Source: Lachnospiraceae bacterium (GTDB taxonomy: Bacteria > Bacillota > Clostridia > Lachnospirales > Lachnospiraceae). Taken from it: a DNA stretch of 64,000 bases. Where the stretch lies: contig JAILHF010000041.1 of assembly GCA_024696005.1 (NCBI GenBank), positions 1-64,000 of the forward strand. The letters run 5' to 3'. This document shows, piece after piece, positions 42,709-51,426 of this stretch (its first letter is position 1; the number at the start of each line of letters is the position of its first letter). A model generated the notes under the pieces. It ran no database searches. It had not been told where the DNA came from and saw only the letters and a list, made by a program, of their open reading frames with translations. The translations under genes and the position numbers were made by a program.

Positions 42709-45700
42709 GATAAAGTATTCACCGGAACAGTTAAGCGTGATCGAAAGCCGGGACGAGGACCTGCTGGTCTCGGCGGCTGCGGGAAGCGGGAAGACGGCGG
42801 TCCTGACCGCGCGCATCCTCTCGCTGCTGGCGGATGAGAAGGATCCCACGGATATCGACCGCTGCCTGATCGTGACCTTCACGAAGGCCGCTGCGGCCGA
42901 GATGCGTGAGAGGATCGGGCGGGCCATTGCCGACTACAGCGCCGCGCATCCCGAGGACAAGCGCATGGAGCGGCAGGCGGCACTCCTGCACAATGCGCAG
43001 ATCACGACCATAGACAGCTTCTGCCTCTTCGTGGTGCGGAACAATTTCGCGGAGATCGGGCTCGATCCCGGCTTCCGCATCCTGGATGAGGGCGAAAAAA
43101 AGCTGATCCTGGCAGACTGCCTCGACGAGATCCTGGAGGAAAAGTACCGGGAAGGCAGCGAGGATTTTCTGCATTTTGTGGAAAGCTACAGTGCCGATGG
43201 TTCGGAAAAGACCATCGTGGACATGGTGCTCTCCTTTTTCCGCTATGCCTGCAGCAATCCCGATCCCGAGGGATGGATCCGGAAGGCGGCGGCGGAAGCG
43301 GCTCTGGAGGATCCCGCGGATCTTGAGCAGACGGAATGGTACCGGTACGCGAAAAAGAAAGCGGACGCTCTGCTGACGGAGATCGAACGGCTTACGAACG
43401 AAGCCCGCAAGCTCTGCAACGAGCCGGGAGGGCCGTCCGGCTATGTGAATACCGTGAACGACCTTCTGAGTGTGGTCAGACAGCTGTCGGAAAAGCAGGG
43501 ATACACGGACCGCCACCACATCACGACGGCAACGATAATTGCGGGCCTCGGAAGGGGCAAGAACACGGAGGACCCGGCCCTGCGGGAAGAGGCAAAGGCA
43601 AAGATCGATGCTGCAAGGGAGCTTTACAAAAAGGAAATCCTCAAGCTGTACGCATCCGGCGAAGAGGACCTTCGGAATGAGGCGAGGCTGCTCGGCAAAA
43701 ACGTCCCCGCGCTCTGCGATCTCACGCTTGCCCTTTCGGAACGCTTCGCGGCGGAAAAGAGGGAGCGCGGCGTGCTGGATTTTACGGACATGGAGCATTT
43801 TGCCCTGAAGATCCTGCTGCGCGAGGAAAACGGAAAAAGCGTCCCCACGGCGGCCGCGGAGGAATACCGTGCCCATTTCGACCGGATCTTTGTGGATGAG
43901 TACCAGGACAGCAACCTGGTGCAGGAATGCATCGTAAACAGCATCGCCAGGGAAAACAACTGCTTCTGTGTCGGTGACGTGAAGCAGAGCATCTACCGCT
44001 TCCGTCTGGCACGCCCCGAGATCTTCCTTGAGAAGTATGAGAACTACAGTGATGCGGGACCGAAGCGCCGCATCGACCTGAACCGCAATTACCGCAGCCG
44101 CAGGGAAGTGCTGGATTTCGTGAATCTGGTCTTCGGCCACATCATGAAGAAAGAGGTGGCGGAGCTTGATTACGATGAAAAGGCAAGGTTGAATTACGGC
44201 GCCGATTATCCCGATGCGAAAGGCGAGGAATACCGCGCCGAGATCGACGTGCTGCTCACGGATGTCCCGCCCGACGAGGACGGGGAGGCGGAGGAAGTGC
44301 CGCTGCTTGAGGAAAAGCGCAAGCTGAGCGCGATCGAAATGGAGTGCCGAATGGTCGCAAAGCGCATCCTCGAGCTCAGGCGCGAGGGTTTTCAGGTATA
44401 TGACAGGGATGAAAAGAAGCTGCGGCCGCTCTGCTACCGCGACATCGTGGTGCTTACGCGTTCGACAAAGGCTTATGAGAGGGCGATGCGGGAAAGCTTC
44501 GCGGAATACGACATCCCCTTCTATTGCAACGGGCGGGGAGGCTATTTCGGAGCGCTGGAGGTCCGGGTCTTTCTGGCGGCGTTGAAGGTGCTGGACAACC
44601 CCGTGCAGGATATGCCGCTGCATTCGGTGCTGGTGCATTTCCTGGAGCTATTCACCGAGGATGAACTGGCAAGGCTCCGGGCACGCGTAAAGAGCGGCAG
44701 CCTTTATGAGGCGCTTGTCGCGGAGAAGGAAGGAGAACATGCGGAAAGGATCGCAAGCTTCTTTTCCTGGCTGAAGAAGAACCGGGAACGTGCGGTCTGG
44801 CTGAAGGTCAGGGAACTGATGGAGTGCCTGATGCGGGAGAGCGGTTTTCTGGACCGCATGAGTGCGATGCCCGGCGGAGAGCAGAGAAGGGCCAATCTGA
44901 AGCTTTTGCTGGAGCGTGCTTCGTCCTACGAGCAGAGCAGCTACCGCGGACTCTTCCATTTTCTGCGCTACCTTTCCCAGTTGAAGGTGCAGGAGATCGA
45001 CAGCGGAGAAGCCGGCATCCTGGACGAGGCGGCGGATGTGGTGCGCCTCATGACCATCCATGCGAGCAAGGGCCTGGAATTCCCCCTGGTCTTCTGCGTG
45101 GGCCTGCACAGAAAGATCAATCACGACAACGCTACCGCCGGGCTGCTTCTGGATCCGCGGTTCGGGATCGCGCAGCATGTCATCGATCCCAAGAGCCGGG
45201 TCCGGTATGACGGCTTCAAATACGGCATCCTTTCGGACAAGATCAGGGCCGATGAACAGGCCGAGGAGATGCGCGTGCTTTACGTGGCGCTGACCCGGGC
45301 AAAGGAAAAGCTGATCCTGACGGACGTGCAAAAAGAGAGGGGGGAGGAGAGCGGACCCGGGGAGCTCGATCTCCACGAGCTGGGGCAGGCGCCAAACCTG
45401 ATGAAGATGATCCGCATGGCTTTGAATGCTTCGGGCGTGACGGAGAGCTATTGCCGGTACTATGCGGCGGAAAGCGATGCGCAGCAGGCGTTTCACGAAG
45501 GAAAACGGGCCTTTGGGGACAAGAGCCGTCTGCTGGCCGGAGAGCTTCCGATCGACGCGGAGCTCATGCAGCGCATCCGGGCCTTTTCGGAACACCGCTA
45601 TGCGCATCCGGAGCTTAAGGGGCTTTTTGCGAAGACGAGCGTTTCCGAACTCAAGCATGCGGCTTATGAGGATGAGGAGGCAAGACCGGTCTTCGAGACC

Positions 45701-46273
45701 GATATCCGCGAGGCTTATGTCCCCGCTTTTGCGGGAGCGGAAGAAACGAGCAGCGGGACCGGAAGGGGAAGCGCTTACCACCGTCTGATGGAGCTGCTCC
45801 CTCTGGAACAATGCCCCGCGGAAGGGCGGGAAGAGTGGCTGGCGGCCTGCCTGGAGAAGGAGAAGGCAGCCGGACGCATCACGCGGGAATATGCCGGCCT
45901 GATCCGCCTTCCGGCTTTTGTGCGTTTTCTGGAGCATGAGCAGAGCAGCAGGATGATGGCTGCCGCATCGGCCGGAAAGCTTTACCGGGAGCAGCCCTTC
46001 TTCATGGGTGTGCCGGCAAAGCGCCTGAACGAACAGTTCCCGGAGGAGGAACTCATCCTGATCCAGGGTGTGATCGACGCCTACTGGGAGGAGGATGACG
46101 GACTGGTGCTCCTGGATTACAAGACCGACCGTGTGGCAAGCCCGGAGGAGCTCATCGGACGATACAGCCTGCAGCTGGAACTTTACGCGCAGGCGCTTGA
46201 ACAGATCCGCGGCATCGGGGTGAAGGAGCGGCTGATCTATTCGTTCGCGCTCGATCGCTTTATCGAATTGTGA
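42701..46273 (+). CDS. addA: ATP-dependent helicase/nuclease subunit AddA
   Basis: Start at ATG 42701 (MAEIKYSPEQLSVI), eight bases before the end of addB; the track's earlier Met lies inside addB. 1190 residues. UvrD-type helicase motifs include Walker A AAAGSGKTAVL, FVDEYQDSN and MTIHASKGLEFPLVF. The C-terminal nuclease retains LLDYKTDRV. The subunit unwinds and cuts one strand at breaks, working with AddB. This is the last gene of the probable gatC-addA operon. Confidence 0.95.
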   Translation: MAEIKYSPEQLSVIESRDEDLLVSAAAGSGKTAVLTARILSLLADEKDPTDIDRCLIVTFTKAAAAEMRERIGRAIADYSAAHPEDKRMERQAALLHNAQITTIDSFCLFVVRNNFAEIGLDPGFRILDEGEKKLILADCLDEILEEKYREGSEDFLHFVESYSADGSEKTIVDMVLSFFRYACSNPDPEGWIRKAAAEAALEDPADLEQTEWYRYAKKKADALLTEIERLTNEARKLCNEPGGPSGYVNTVNDLLSVVRQLSEKQGYTDRHHITTATIIAGLGRGKNTEDPALREEAKAKIDAARELYKKEILKLYASGEEDLRNEARLLGKNVPALCDLTLALSERFAAEKRERGVLDFTDMEHFALKILLREENGKSVPTAAAEEYRAHFDRIFVDEYQDSNLVQECIVNSIARENNCFCVGDVKQSIYRFRLARPEIFLEKYENYSDAGPKRRIDLNRNYRSRREVLDFVNLVFGHIMKKEVAELDYDEKARLNYGADYPDAKGEEYRAEIDVLLTDVPPDEDGEAEEVPLLEEKRKLSAIEMECRMVAKRILELRREGFQVYDRDEKKLRPLCYRDIVVLTRSTKAYERAMRESFAEYDIPFYCNGRGGYFGALEVRVFLAALKVLDNPVQDMPLHSVLVHFLELFTEDELARLRARVKSGSLYEALVAEKEGEHAERIASFFSWLKKNRERAVWLKVRELMECLMRESGFLDRMSAMPGGEQRRANLKLLLERASSYEQSSYRGLFHFLRYLSQLKVQEIDSGEAGILDEAADVVRLMTIHASKGLEFPLVFCVGLHRKINHDNATAGLLLDPRFGIAQHVIDPKSRVRYDGFKYGILSDKIRADEQAEEMRVLYVALTRAKEKLILTDVQKERGEESGPGELDLHELGQAPNLMKMIRMALNASGVTESYCRYYAAESDAQQAFHEGKRAFGDKSRLLAGELPIDAELMQRIRAFSEHRYAHPELKGLFAKTSVSELKHAAYEDEEARPVFETDIREAYVPAFAGAEETSSGTGRGSAYHRLMELLPLEQCPAEGREEWLAACLEKEKAAGRITREYAGLIRLPAFVRFLEHEQSSRMMAAASAGKLYREQPFFMGVPAKRLNEQFPEEELILIQGVIDAYWEEDDGLVLLDYKTDRVASPEELIGRYSLQLELYAQALEQIRGIGVKERLIYSFALDRFIEL

Positions 46274-46299
46274 AACAAATGAGTTACCATTCACAGCCG

Positions 46300-46322
46300 A
46301 ACTGCGCACCTGCTGCGCAGTT
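46300..46322 (+). other. Hairpin downstream of addA
   Basis: AACTGCGCA pairs perfectly with TGCGCAGTT around five bases, beginning 27 bases after the addA stop. No T run follows, so it is at best a factor-assisted terminator or a transcript-end stabiliser. Confidence 0.5.
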
Positions 46323-46374
46323 ACGGCCCAAAATGTAGAGGTTAAAACATTTCTTTACGTATTCGTGACAAACA

Positions 46375-46404
46375 TTGGATTTTTTTTGCAATATCTGTTA
46401 GAAT
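46375..46404 (+). promoter_or_regulatory. Extended -10 promoter for the HD-GYP gene
   Basis: TTGGAT, an 18-base spacer, TG-T-TAGAAT. It leaves a ~135-base leader filled with hairpins. Confidence 0.5.
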
Positions 46405-46426
46405 ATGTCTTTAAGGATTAGTTTAT

Positions 46427-46539
46427 CCCCGAGCAAAGCTCGGGGGCTGAGAAGGAAGATTTGCCTGACGGCAAATCTTTGAAGCGCCTCAAAGCCGGCG
46501 CGGGCTCCCCCGAGCTCTGCTCGGGGGTTGAGAAGGAAG
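46427..46539 (+). repeat. Leader with duplicated GC-rich hairpin and internal hairpins
   Basis: CCCCGAGC-AAA-GCTCGGGG (46427-46445) and CCCCCGAGC-TCT-GCTCGGGGG (46507-46527) are near-copies, each followed by (C/T)TGAGAAGGAAG. Between them are GATTTGCC-TGAC-GGCAAATC and GCGCC/GGCGC hairpins. The second copy's GAGAAGGAAG lies close to the ribosome site of the HD-GYP gene. No known riboswitch class is recognised. Confidence 0.7.
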
Positions 46540-46546
46540 CAGAGGA

Positions 46547-48070
46547 ATGACGGAAGCGGAGAAGGGCTTGCTGGAGATTGGCTACAGCATGGCCACCGAA
46601 ACGAATTTCTATACCCTTTTTGATACCATTCTGGATGCGTGCATTCGTTATACCAATGCGGATGGCGGCACGCTCTACATGGTGGATTATGAGGACGAGG
46701 ACGACGAAGACGCGGCCGAAGAGACCAGCGTTCGTCTCGTTCACCTTCTCGACCGTAACCGGACGCTGGATGCCCAGGGAGAGCACATCACGGCTTCTCA
46801 GGCAGACATGGCTTCGATCATCACTCAGAAGACCAGGGATCTTTCGGATTCCAACCTCTTCAGCTATACCTACCGGAACTGCAAGATGCTCAACATCGCC
46901 GACATCTACGAAGTAAAGGGCTTCGATGTCAGGGAGATCCGGGAGTTCGATGCAAGGCATTCCTACAGGACCAAGTCCATACTCATGGCGCCGATCAACG
47001 TGAAGAACCAGAAGATCCTCGGCGTGATGATGCTTTATAACAGTATGAACGAAGCCGGTGAGGTGGGCCCGTTCAGCCGCGACTGCGAGCGCGTGGTCGC
47101 ATCCCTGAGCGCGCAGATGGCGAATACCCTGACCAGCATCATGCTTCTGGAAGATACGGAAGCCCAGCTGGGCTCCTTCGTGAACAGCCTGGTCACGGCT
47201 ATCGATAATAAGACACCCTACAACGCGAACCATACACGAAATGTCAAGAGATACTGCATGAAGGTGGTGGATCTGATCAACGCGAAGCATACCCGCGGTG
47301 ATATCCAGGATATCTTCATCGGTCAGAACGATCGCGACCAGCTGTCCATGGCAGCCCTGCTGCACGACATCGGTAAGCTGATCACGCCGCGTGAAGTGCT
47401 GAACAAGGCGACGCGCCTCGGCACGGCTTATGAAGGGCTGCGGGCCCGCCTCGAAAAGATCCAGCTGCTCAAGAAGATCGACATGCTGGAGAAGCGGCTC
47501 GATCCGGCAGACTGGAGCTCGGAAAACTTAAAGATCGAAAATTTCTTAAACAGCCTGGACGACATGAACTGCTGCGATTTCCTCACGGATGAGGTGATCG
47601 CGAGAGTGGACGAGATCGGGGCCCTGGTCTATAAAACGCCGGACGGTCACGAGATCCCTTATCTCACAAAAGAGGAAAAGGATTTCCTGCATATCCGGAA
47701 GGGAACGCTTACGGATGAGGAAAGGGAACTGGTCCACGAGCATGTGGTCTACACGGACCTGATCCTCAGGGACATCAAGTTTACGGACAAGTATAACAAG
47801 GTCAGGCGCATCGCGGCCTGCCATCACGAATATCTGGACGGCAGCGGCTATCCGAACGGCATCAAGGGAGATGAACTGGATATCCTGACGCGCATCCTTA
47901 CGGCCTGCGATATCTTCGACTCCCTCACGGCGGACGACCGGCCGTACAAGAAGCCCCACGACGGTCCCAGCGCCGTCAACATCCTGAAAAAGATGGCGAA
48001 GGACGGACAGCTGGATGAGAGGATCGTGGGTTATATCGAGGAATGTCTGGTAAAAGAAACTCCGGAATAA
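46547..48070 (+). CDS. GAF-HD-GYP protein, probable cyclic-di-GMP phosphodiesterase
   Basis: 507 residues, soluble. A GAF domain covers ~10-195 with an acidic insertion (DYEDEDDEDAAEE). The HD-GYP domain follows with LLHDIGKL (~270) and HHEYLDGSGYPNG (~425-440), all metal and catalytic residues present. HD-GYP enzymes hydrolyse cyclic di-GMP to pGpG or GMP. A segment of ~100 residues separates HDIGK from HHEYLDGSGYP, longer than usual, and includes helical KIQLLKKIDMLEKRL. The partner cyclases in the window are the two GGDEF proteins. The gene stands alone between its promoter and a terminator. Confidence 0.93.
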   Translation: MTEAEKGLLEIGYSMATETNFYTLFDTILDACIRYTNADGGTLYMVDYEDEDDEDAAEETSVRLVHLLDRNRTLDAQGEHITASQADMASIITQKTRDLSDSNLFSYTYRNCKMLNIADIYEVKGFDVREIREFDARHSYRTKSILMAPINVKNQKILGVMMLYNSMNEAGEVGPFSRDCERVVASLSAQMANTLTSIMLLEDTEAQLGSFVNSLVTAIDNKTPYNANHTRNVKRYCMKVVDLINAKHTRGDIQDIFIGQNDRDQLSMAALLHDIGKLITPREVLNKATRLGTAYEGLRARLEKIQLLKKIDMLEKRLDPADWSSENLKIENFLNSLDDMNCCDFLTDEVIARVDEIGALVYKTPDGHEIPYLTKEEKDFLHIRKGTLTDEERELVHEHVVYTDLILRDIKFTDKYNKVRRIAACHHEYLDGSGYPNGIKGDELDILTRILTACDIFDSLTADDRPYKKPHDGPSAVNILKKMAKDGQLDERIVGYIEECLVKETPE

Positions 48071-48097
48071 AAAAAGAGTCTTGCGACTCTTTTTTTA
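48069..48097. terminator. Bidirectional intrinsic terminator
   Basis: AAAAAAGAGTC-TTGC-GACTCTTTTTTT is symmetrical, with a T run on either strand. It ends both the HD-GYP gene (plus) and thiT (minus). Confidence 0.92.
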
Positions 48098-48109
48098 TTT
48101 TGCGTTCTG

Positions 48110-48682
48110 TCATACGGGCTGTTCGTTGCCGGACATCTGTTTGACTTTTTTCAGGGCTTTGGCCACAGGCGGGATCAGGATCAGTACGATGCTCATGACG
48201 GCCTCGGGAATGATGTAGCTCATGTTGTACACGATCCCGGCCCAGATGGCGGCGGCATCCGCAGCGGACTCACCGACAAATTCCGTGTAGAAGATCACAC
48301 CCGAAACACAGTGGAAGAAGAGCCGCCCCAGCACGCCGACGATGTAACCGATCAGCAGGCCGTTCTTGTTCTTGTGAAAGAAACCGGCCAGTCCCAGAGC
48401 ACCGAAAGCCAGCGGATAGTCCAGGAGCACCTGCAGGGGATGTACCACATAGGGCTCCGTGACGAACTGCAGGATACCGTATGCCAATGCAGCGACCAGT
48501 CCGGTGACCGGTCCGTAAAAATACCCGGGCAATACGATGATCAGCATGGAGAAGAGTGTGATGCTTCCGCCGTTGACCCAGAAAGGACCTTTGATCTTCA
48601 GATAGGTCGCGATCACGGTAGCGAGTGCGATGGCGATGGCGGAAAACGCCAACTGTTTTGCGGTGAACTTTGTTTTTTCCAT
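48110..48682 (-). CDS. thiT: ECF-type thiamine transporter substrate-binding component
   Basis: Start set at 48682, directly behind AAAAGGAGG; the track's longer start lies in the leader. 190 residues with six membrane segments. WVNGGSITLFSMLIIVLPGY, YGILQFVTEPY and HPLQVLLDYPLAFGALG are family motifs lining the thiamine pocket of ThiT. It captures thiamine and shares an ATPase/T module encoded elsewhere. A TPP riboswitch precedes it, which independently supports the assignment. Confidence 0.95.
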   Translation of the reverse strand: MEKTKFTAKQLAFSAIAIALATVIATYLKIKGPFWVNGGSITLFSMLIIVLPGYFYGPVTGLVAALAYGILQFVTEPYVVHPLQVLLDYPLAFGALGLAGFFHKNKNGLLIGYIVGVLGRLFFHCVSGVIFYTEFVGESAADAAAIWAGIVYNMSYIIPEAVMSIVLILIPPVAKALKKVKQMSGNEQPV

Positions 48683-48721
48683 AAAAAAAACCTCCTTTTG
48701 ACATAGAGGTAGCACGAAAAG

Positions 48722-48792
48722 CTGCCTCCCTACGCCGGTATTATCCGGATCAGGTGATAAGGGTTCTTCTCAGCGTAACGCGCCCCCGGCAA
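48722..48792 (-). ncRNA. TPP riboswitch (THI element)
   Basis: Read on the minus strand, the hallmark blocks appear in order: CTGAGA, ACCCTT, ACCTGATCCGG, TAATACCGGCGTAGGGA. The pairing GCGTAGGGAG closes with the 5' CGGGGGCGCG region. Binding of thiamine pyrophosphate should switch off thiT. The ribosome site lies ~25 bases beyond the aptamer with no T-run terminator between, suggesting control of translation initiation. Confidence 0.95.
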
Positions 48793-48807
48793 AAATATAC
48801 GCTTGCT

Positions 48808-48836
48808 ATTGTATGCATTTCGTGGGAAAATGTCAA
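48808..48836 (-). promoter_or_regulatory. Sigma-A promoter for the riboswitch-thiT transcript
   Basis: On the minus strand: consensus TTGACA, 17 bases, TACAAT. Transcription starts near 48801, a few bases before the aptamer. The -35 box lies almost on the start codons of the divergent plus-strand gene. Confidence 0.85.
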
Positions 48837-48838
48837 GC

Positions 48839-50311
48839 ATGTATAAGTATGTTTTATTTGATCTGGACGGAACCCTGACGGACCCGAAGCTCGGGATCTG
48901 CAGATCCGTGCAGCACGCATTGGAAAAATCCGGGCTGGAAGTGCCCGGCATTGACGAGCTGACTCCTTTTATCGGACCGCCTCTGAAGGACAGCTTCCGG
49001 CAGTTCTGCGGCATGAATGACGAAGAGGCCGAGCAGGCGGTTTCCTATTACCGGGAACGCTTTTCGGAGATTGGCTGGAAGGAGAACGAGGTATACGAAG
49101 GCATCCCGGAAATGCTGGAGGCAGCGCATGCGGCCGGCGTCCGTCTCGCCATCGCCTCCTCCAAACCCACGGTTTTTGTGGAACGCATCCTGAAGCACTT
49201 TAAGCTGAGACGCTATTTTGACGTGGTCGTGGGGAGCGAGCTGGACGGGACACGGAGCAAAAAGGAAGAAGTGGTGGCCGAGGCGCTTAAGCAGCTTTAT
49301 ACGCGTTTCGGGAAAAAGGAGGACGAGAGACGCTGCCGTGAAGCCACAGCCATGGTCGGGGACCGGCGCTTCGACATCGAAGGCGCCCGCAGTGAAGGCG
49401 TGGATGCCATCGGCGTGAGCTACGGCTATCAGGAAGAGGGCGAGCTGGCTGCGGCCGGGGCGGATGCCATCGCAACGGATGTGGCAGAGCTTCGGGAGCT
49501 GCTTTTGGGCGGGGAGGATGCGGAGCTCAGGGAGCTGCGCAGGAAGCGGGAAGAGAAGGAGCGTAAACTGAAGGTCCTGCCGGTGCCGGACCGTTCCTTT
49601 TTCCGGGCTCTCTACATGATCATTCCCTTTGCCGTGTATTTCCTGCTTCACCAGGGCATCCTTTATCTGGAAGCGGGCCTTCTGGATCTGGGAAAACAGA
49701 AGGCGCCGGAGTGGATGTCGGCGCATTCCGCGGGGCTGAGCCTTCTGGCCGGAGCCCTGGCGCGCGGCGTGACGATCATTCTCCTATATCTGATCTACCG
49801 GCGGCGGGAGGCGCTGCATGTTCTTCCGCTCTGGCGGAAAAAAGAGGTTCCCCGGAAGCTGGCGCTGATCATCGTGGCGGGAATATCGCTTTCCGCCATC
49901 CTGAACGTGGTGCTGACGGGACTGGCCGAGAGGATCGTCCCCATGATCTACGGGGATGAGGCGGCGAAGAAGATCCTGGAGCGCGCGGCCTATGACAAGT
50001 CCGTTCCCCTGCTGGCCGGGATCCTGCTCTACGTCATCCTGGCACCGCTTCTGGAGGAACTGGTCTTCCGCGGTCTGCTTCTTGCGCGCATGCGGCGCGT
50101 TTTTTCCGCGAAGCTCTGCATCGTGCTGACTGCGCTCTTTTTCGGCTTTTATCACGGCAATATCCTGCAGGGCGTCTATGCCTTTTTGATGGGACTGTTT
50201 CTGGGGCATCTGGCGGTAAAGGAAGACGGGCTGCTTGCGCCGCTTTTGTTTCACATGACGGCCAACGCTTTTATCTTCCTTGCTTCGTATTTTCTGCCGG
50301 AACTTGCCTAA
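48839..50311 (+). CDS. HAD phosphatase fused to CPBP intramembrane protease domain
   Basis: Start taken at MYKYVLFDLDGTLTDP (ATG 48839); ATG 48830 is an alternative. 490 residues. The N-terminal ~225 residues are a complete HAD phosphoglycolate-phosphatase-like domain: DLDGT nucleophile, IASSKP, the Lys in RSKKEEV and GDRRFD. After a helical linker rich in Arg/Glu, about seven membrane segments follow. They carry the CPBP/Abi metalloprotease motifs EELVFRGLLLARM, FGFYHGN and HMTAN. CPBP proteins cleave prenylated or other membrane proteins, or serve in bacteriocin immunity. The joined reading frame shows no stop or frameshift. It is divergent from thiT. I do not know this fusion as a named family. 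Confidence 0.85.
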   Translation: MYKYVLFDLDGTLTDPKLGICRSVQHALEKSGLEVPGIDELTPFIGPPLKDSFRQFCGMNDEEAEQAVSYYRERFSEIGWKENEVYEGIPEMLEAAHAAGVRLAIASSKPTVFVERILKHFKLRRYFDVVVGSELDGTRSKKEEVVAEALKQLYTRFGKKEDERRCREATAMVGDRRFDIEGARSEGVDAIGVSYGYQEEGELAAAGADAIATDVAELRELLLGGEDAELRELRRKREEKERKLKVLPVPDRSFFRALYMIIPFAVYFLLHQGILYLEAGLLDLGKQKAPEWMSAHSAGLSLLAGALARGVTIILLYLIYRRREALHVLPLWRKKEVPRKLALIIVAGISLSAILNVVLTGLAERIVPMIYGDEAAKKILERAAYDKSVPLLAGILLYVILAPLLEELVFRGLLLARMRRVFSAKLCIVLTALFFGFYHGNILQGVYAFLMGLFLGHLAVKEDGLLAPLLFHMTANAFIFLASYFLPELA

Positions 50312-50332
50312 ATATTGACGAAATGGTAAAAT
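50304..50332 (+). promoter_or_regulatory. Extended -10 promoter for hisC
   Basis: TTGCCT, a 17-base spacer, TG-G-TAAAAT, starting at the end of the HAD-CPBP gene. Confidence 0.6.
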
Positions 50333-50370
50333 ATCCGGGTGTTTTTTGTTGAGAGAACGGGAGGAGAAGA

Positions 50371-51426
50371 ATGAGCTGGGAAGAGAATGTGCGAAAGGTT
50401 GTTCCTTATGTACCGGGAGAGCAGCCGAAAAGCAGTGAAGTGATAAAGCTGAATACCAATGAGAACCCTTATCCGCCCTCACCGCTGGTGGCGAAGGCCT
50501 TGAAGGATTATGATGCGGGGCTTTTGCGGAAGTACCCCGACACGCAGGCGACGGAGCTGACGGATGAACTGGCGAAGACCTATGGTCTTGAGAAAGAGAA
50601 CATCTTCGTCGGCATCGGTTCCGATGACGTGCTGTCGCTGGCTTTCCTTACGTATTTTAATTCCGGAAAGCCCGTGATCTTCCCGGACATCACCTACAGC
50701 TTTTATGACGTGTGGGCGGAGCTGTACCGCATCCCTTATGAAACGAAGGAGCTCGATGCGGACTTTACCATACGGAAAGAGGATTACCTTTGCGAGAACG
50801 GCGGCGTGGTCATTGCCAATCCCAATGCGCCCACCGGTGTGGAGCTTCCGCTTGAAGTGATCGAAGAGATCGTGGCCTTCAACAAGGACAGAGTCGTGAT
50901 CGTGGATGAGGCCTATGTGGACTTCGGCGCACGCAGTGCCGTTTCGCTGATCCCTGAGCATGATAACCTCCTGGTGGTCCAGACCTTCTCCAAATCAAGG
51001 GCCCTGGCCGGGATACGCATCGGCATGGCCTTCGGGCAGAAGAAGATCATCGATTTTCTGAAGGATGTAAAATTCTCCTTCAATTCCTATACGCTCAATC
51101 CGCTGACGATCGCCGTTGGCGCGGCGGCCCTGCGGGACGATGCCTATTTTAAGGAGATCACTGCCAAAACGGTAAAGACCCGGGAGCGCATGAAGAAGGA
51201 ATTGAAAGAGCTCGGTTTCTCCTTTGCCGATTCCAAGACCAATTTCGTGTTTGCAAGGCACGAAAGCCATTCGGCAGAAGAGATTTACGCCTTCCTTCGG
51301 GAAAGGAACATCTTTGTCCGCCACTTCAAAAAGCCGGAGAGGATAAACGATCATCTCCGCATTTCCGTGGGGACGGAGGAGGAGACTGATAAACTGATCA
51401 TTGCATTAAAGGAGCTGATCAAATGA
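50371..51426 (+). CDS. hisC: Histidinol-phosphate aminotransferase
   Basis: 351 residues, class I/II PLP aminotransferase of HisC length. IKLNTNENPYPPSP at the N-terminus, VIANPNAPTG, IVDEAYVDF and the PLP-binding lysine motif FSKSRALAGIRIG are all present. It converts histidinol phosphate and 2-oxoglutarate to imidazole-acetol phosphate and glutamate (in reverse in biosynthesis). No other his gene is nearby, so an alternative aminotransferase role (for example aromatic amino acids) is possible. The ATGA overlap couples it to the next gene. Confidence 0.85.
   Translation: MSWEENVRKVVPYVPGEQPKSSEVIKLNTNENPYPPSPLVAKALKDYDAGLLRKYPDTQATELTDELAKTYGLEKENIFVGIGSDDVLSLAFLTYFNSGKPVIFPDITYSFYDVWAELYRIPYETKELDADFTIRKEDYLCENGGVVIANPNAPTGVELPLEVIEEIVAFNKDRVVIVDEAYVDFGARSAVSLIPEHDNLLVVQTFSKSRALAGIRIGMAFGQKKIIDFLKDVKFSFNSYTLNPLTIAVGAAALRDDAYFKEITAKTVKTRERMKKELKELGFSFADSKTNFVFARHESHSAEEIYAFLRERNIFVRHFKKPERINDHLRISVGTEEETDKLIIALKELIK

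Noticed and set aside
42731-44638. 635-residue minus-strand ORF over addA
   Set aside because: Shadow of a certain helicase gene; His/Leu-rich with no family motif.
46300-46322. Intrinsic terminator after addA
   Set aside because: The stem is perfect but no T run follows; it is listed only as a hairpin.
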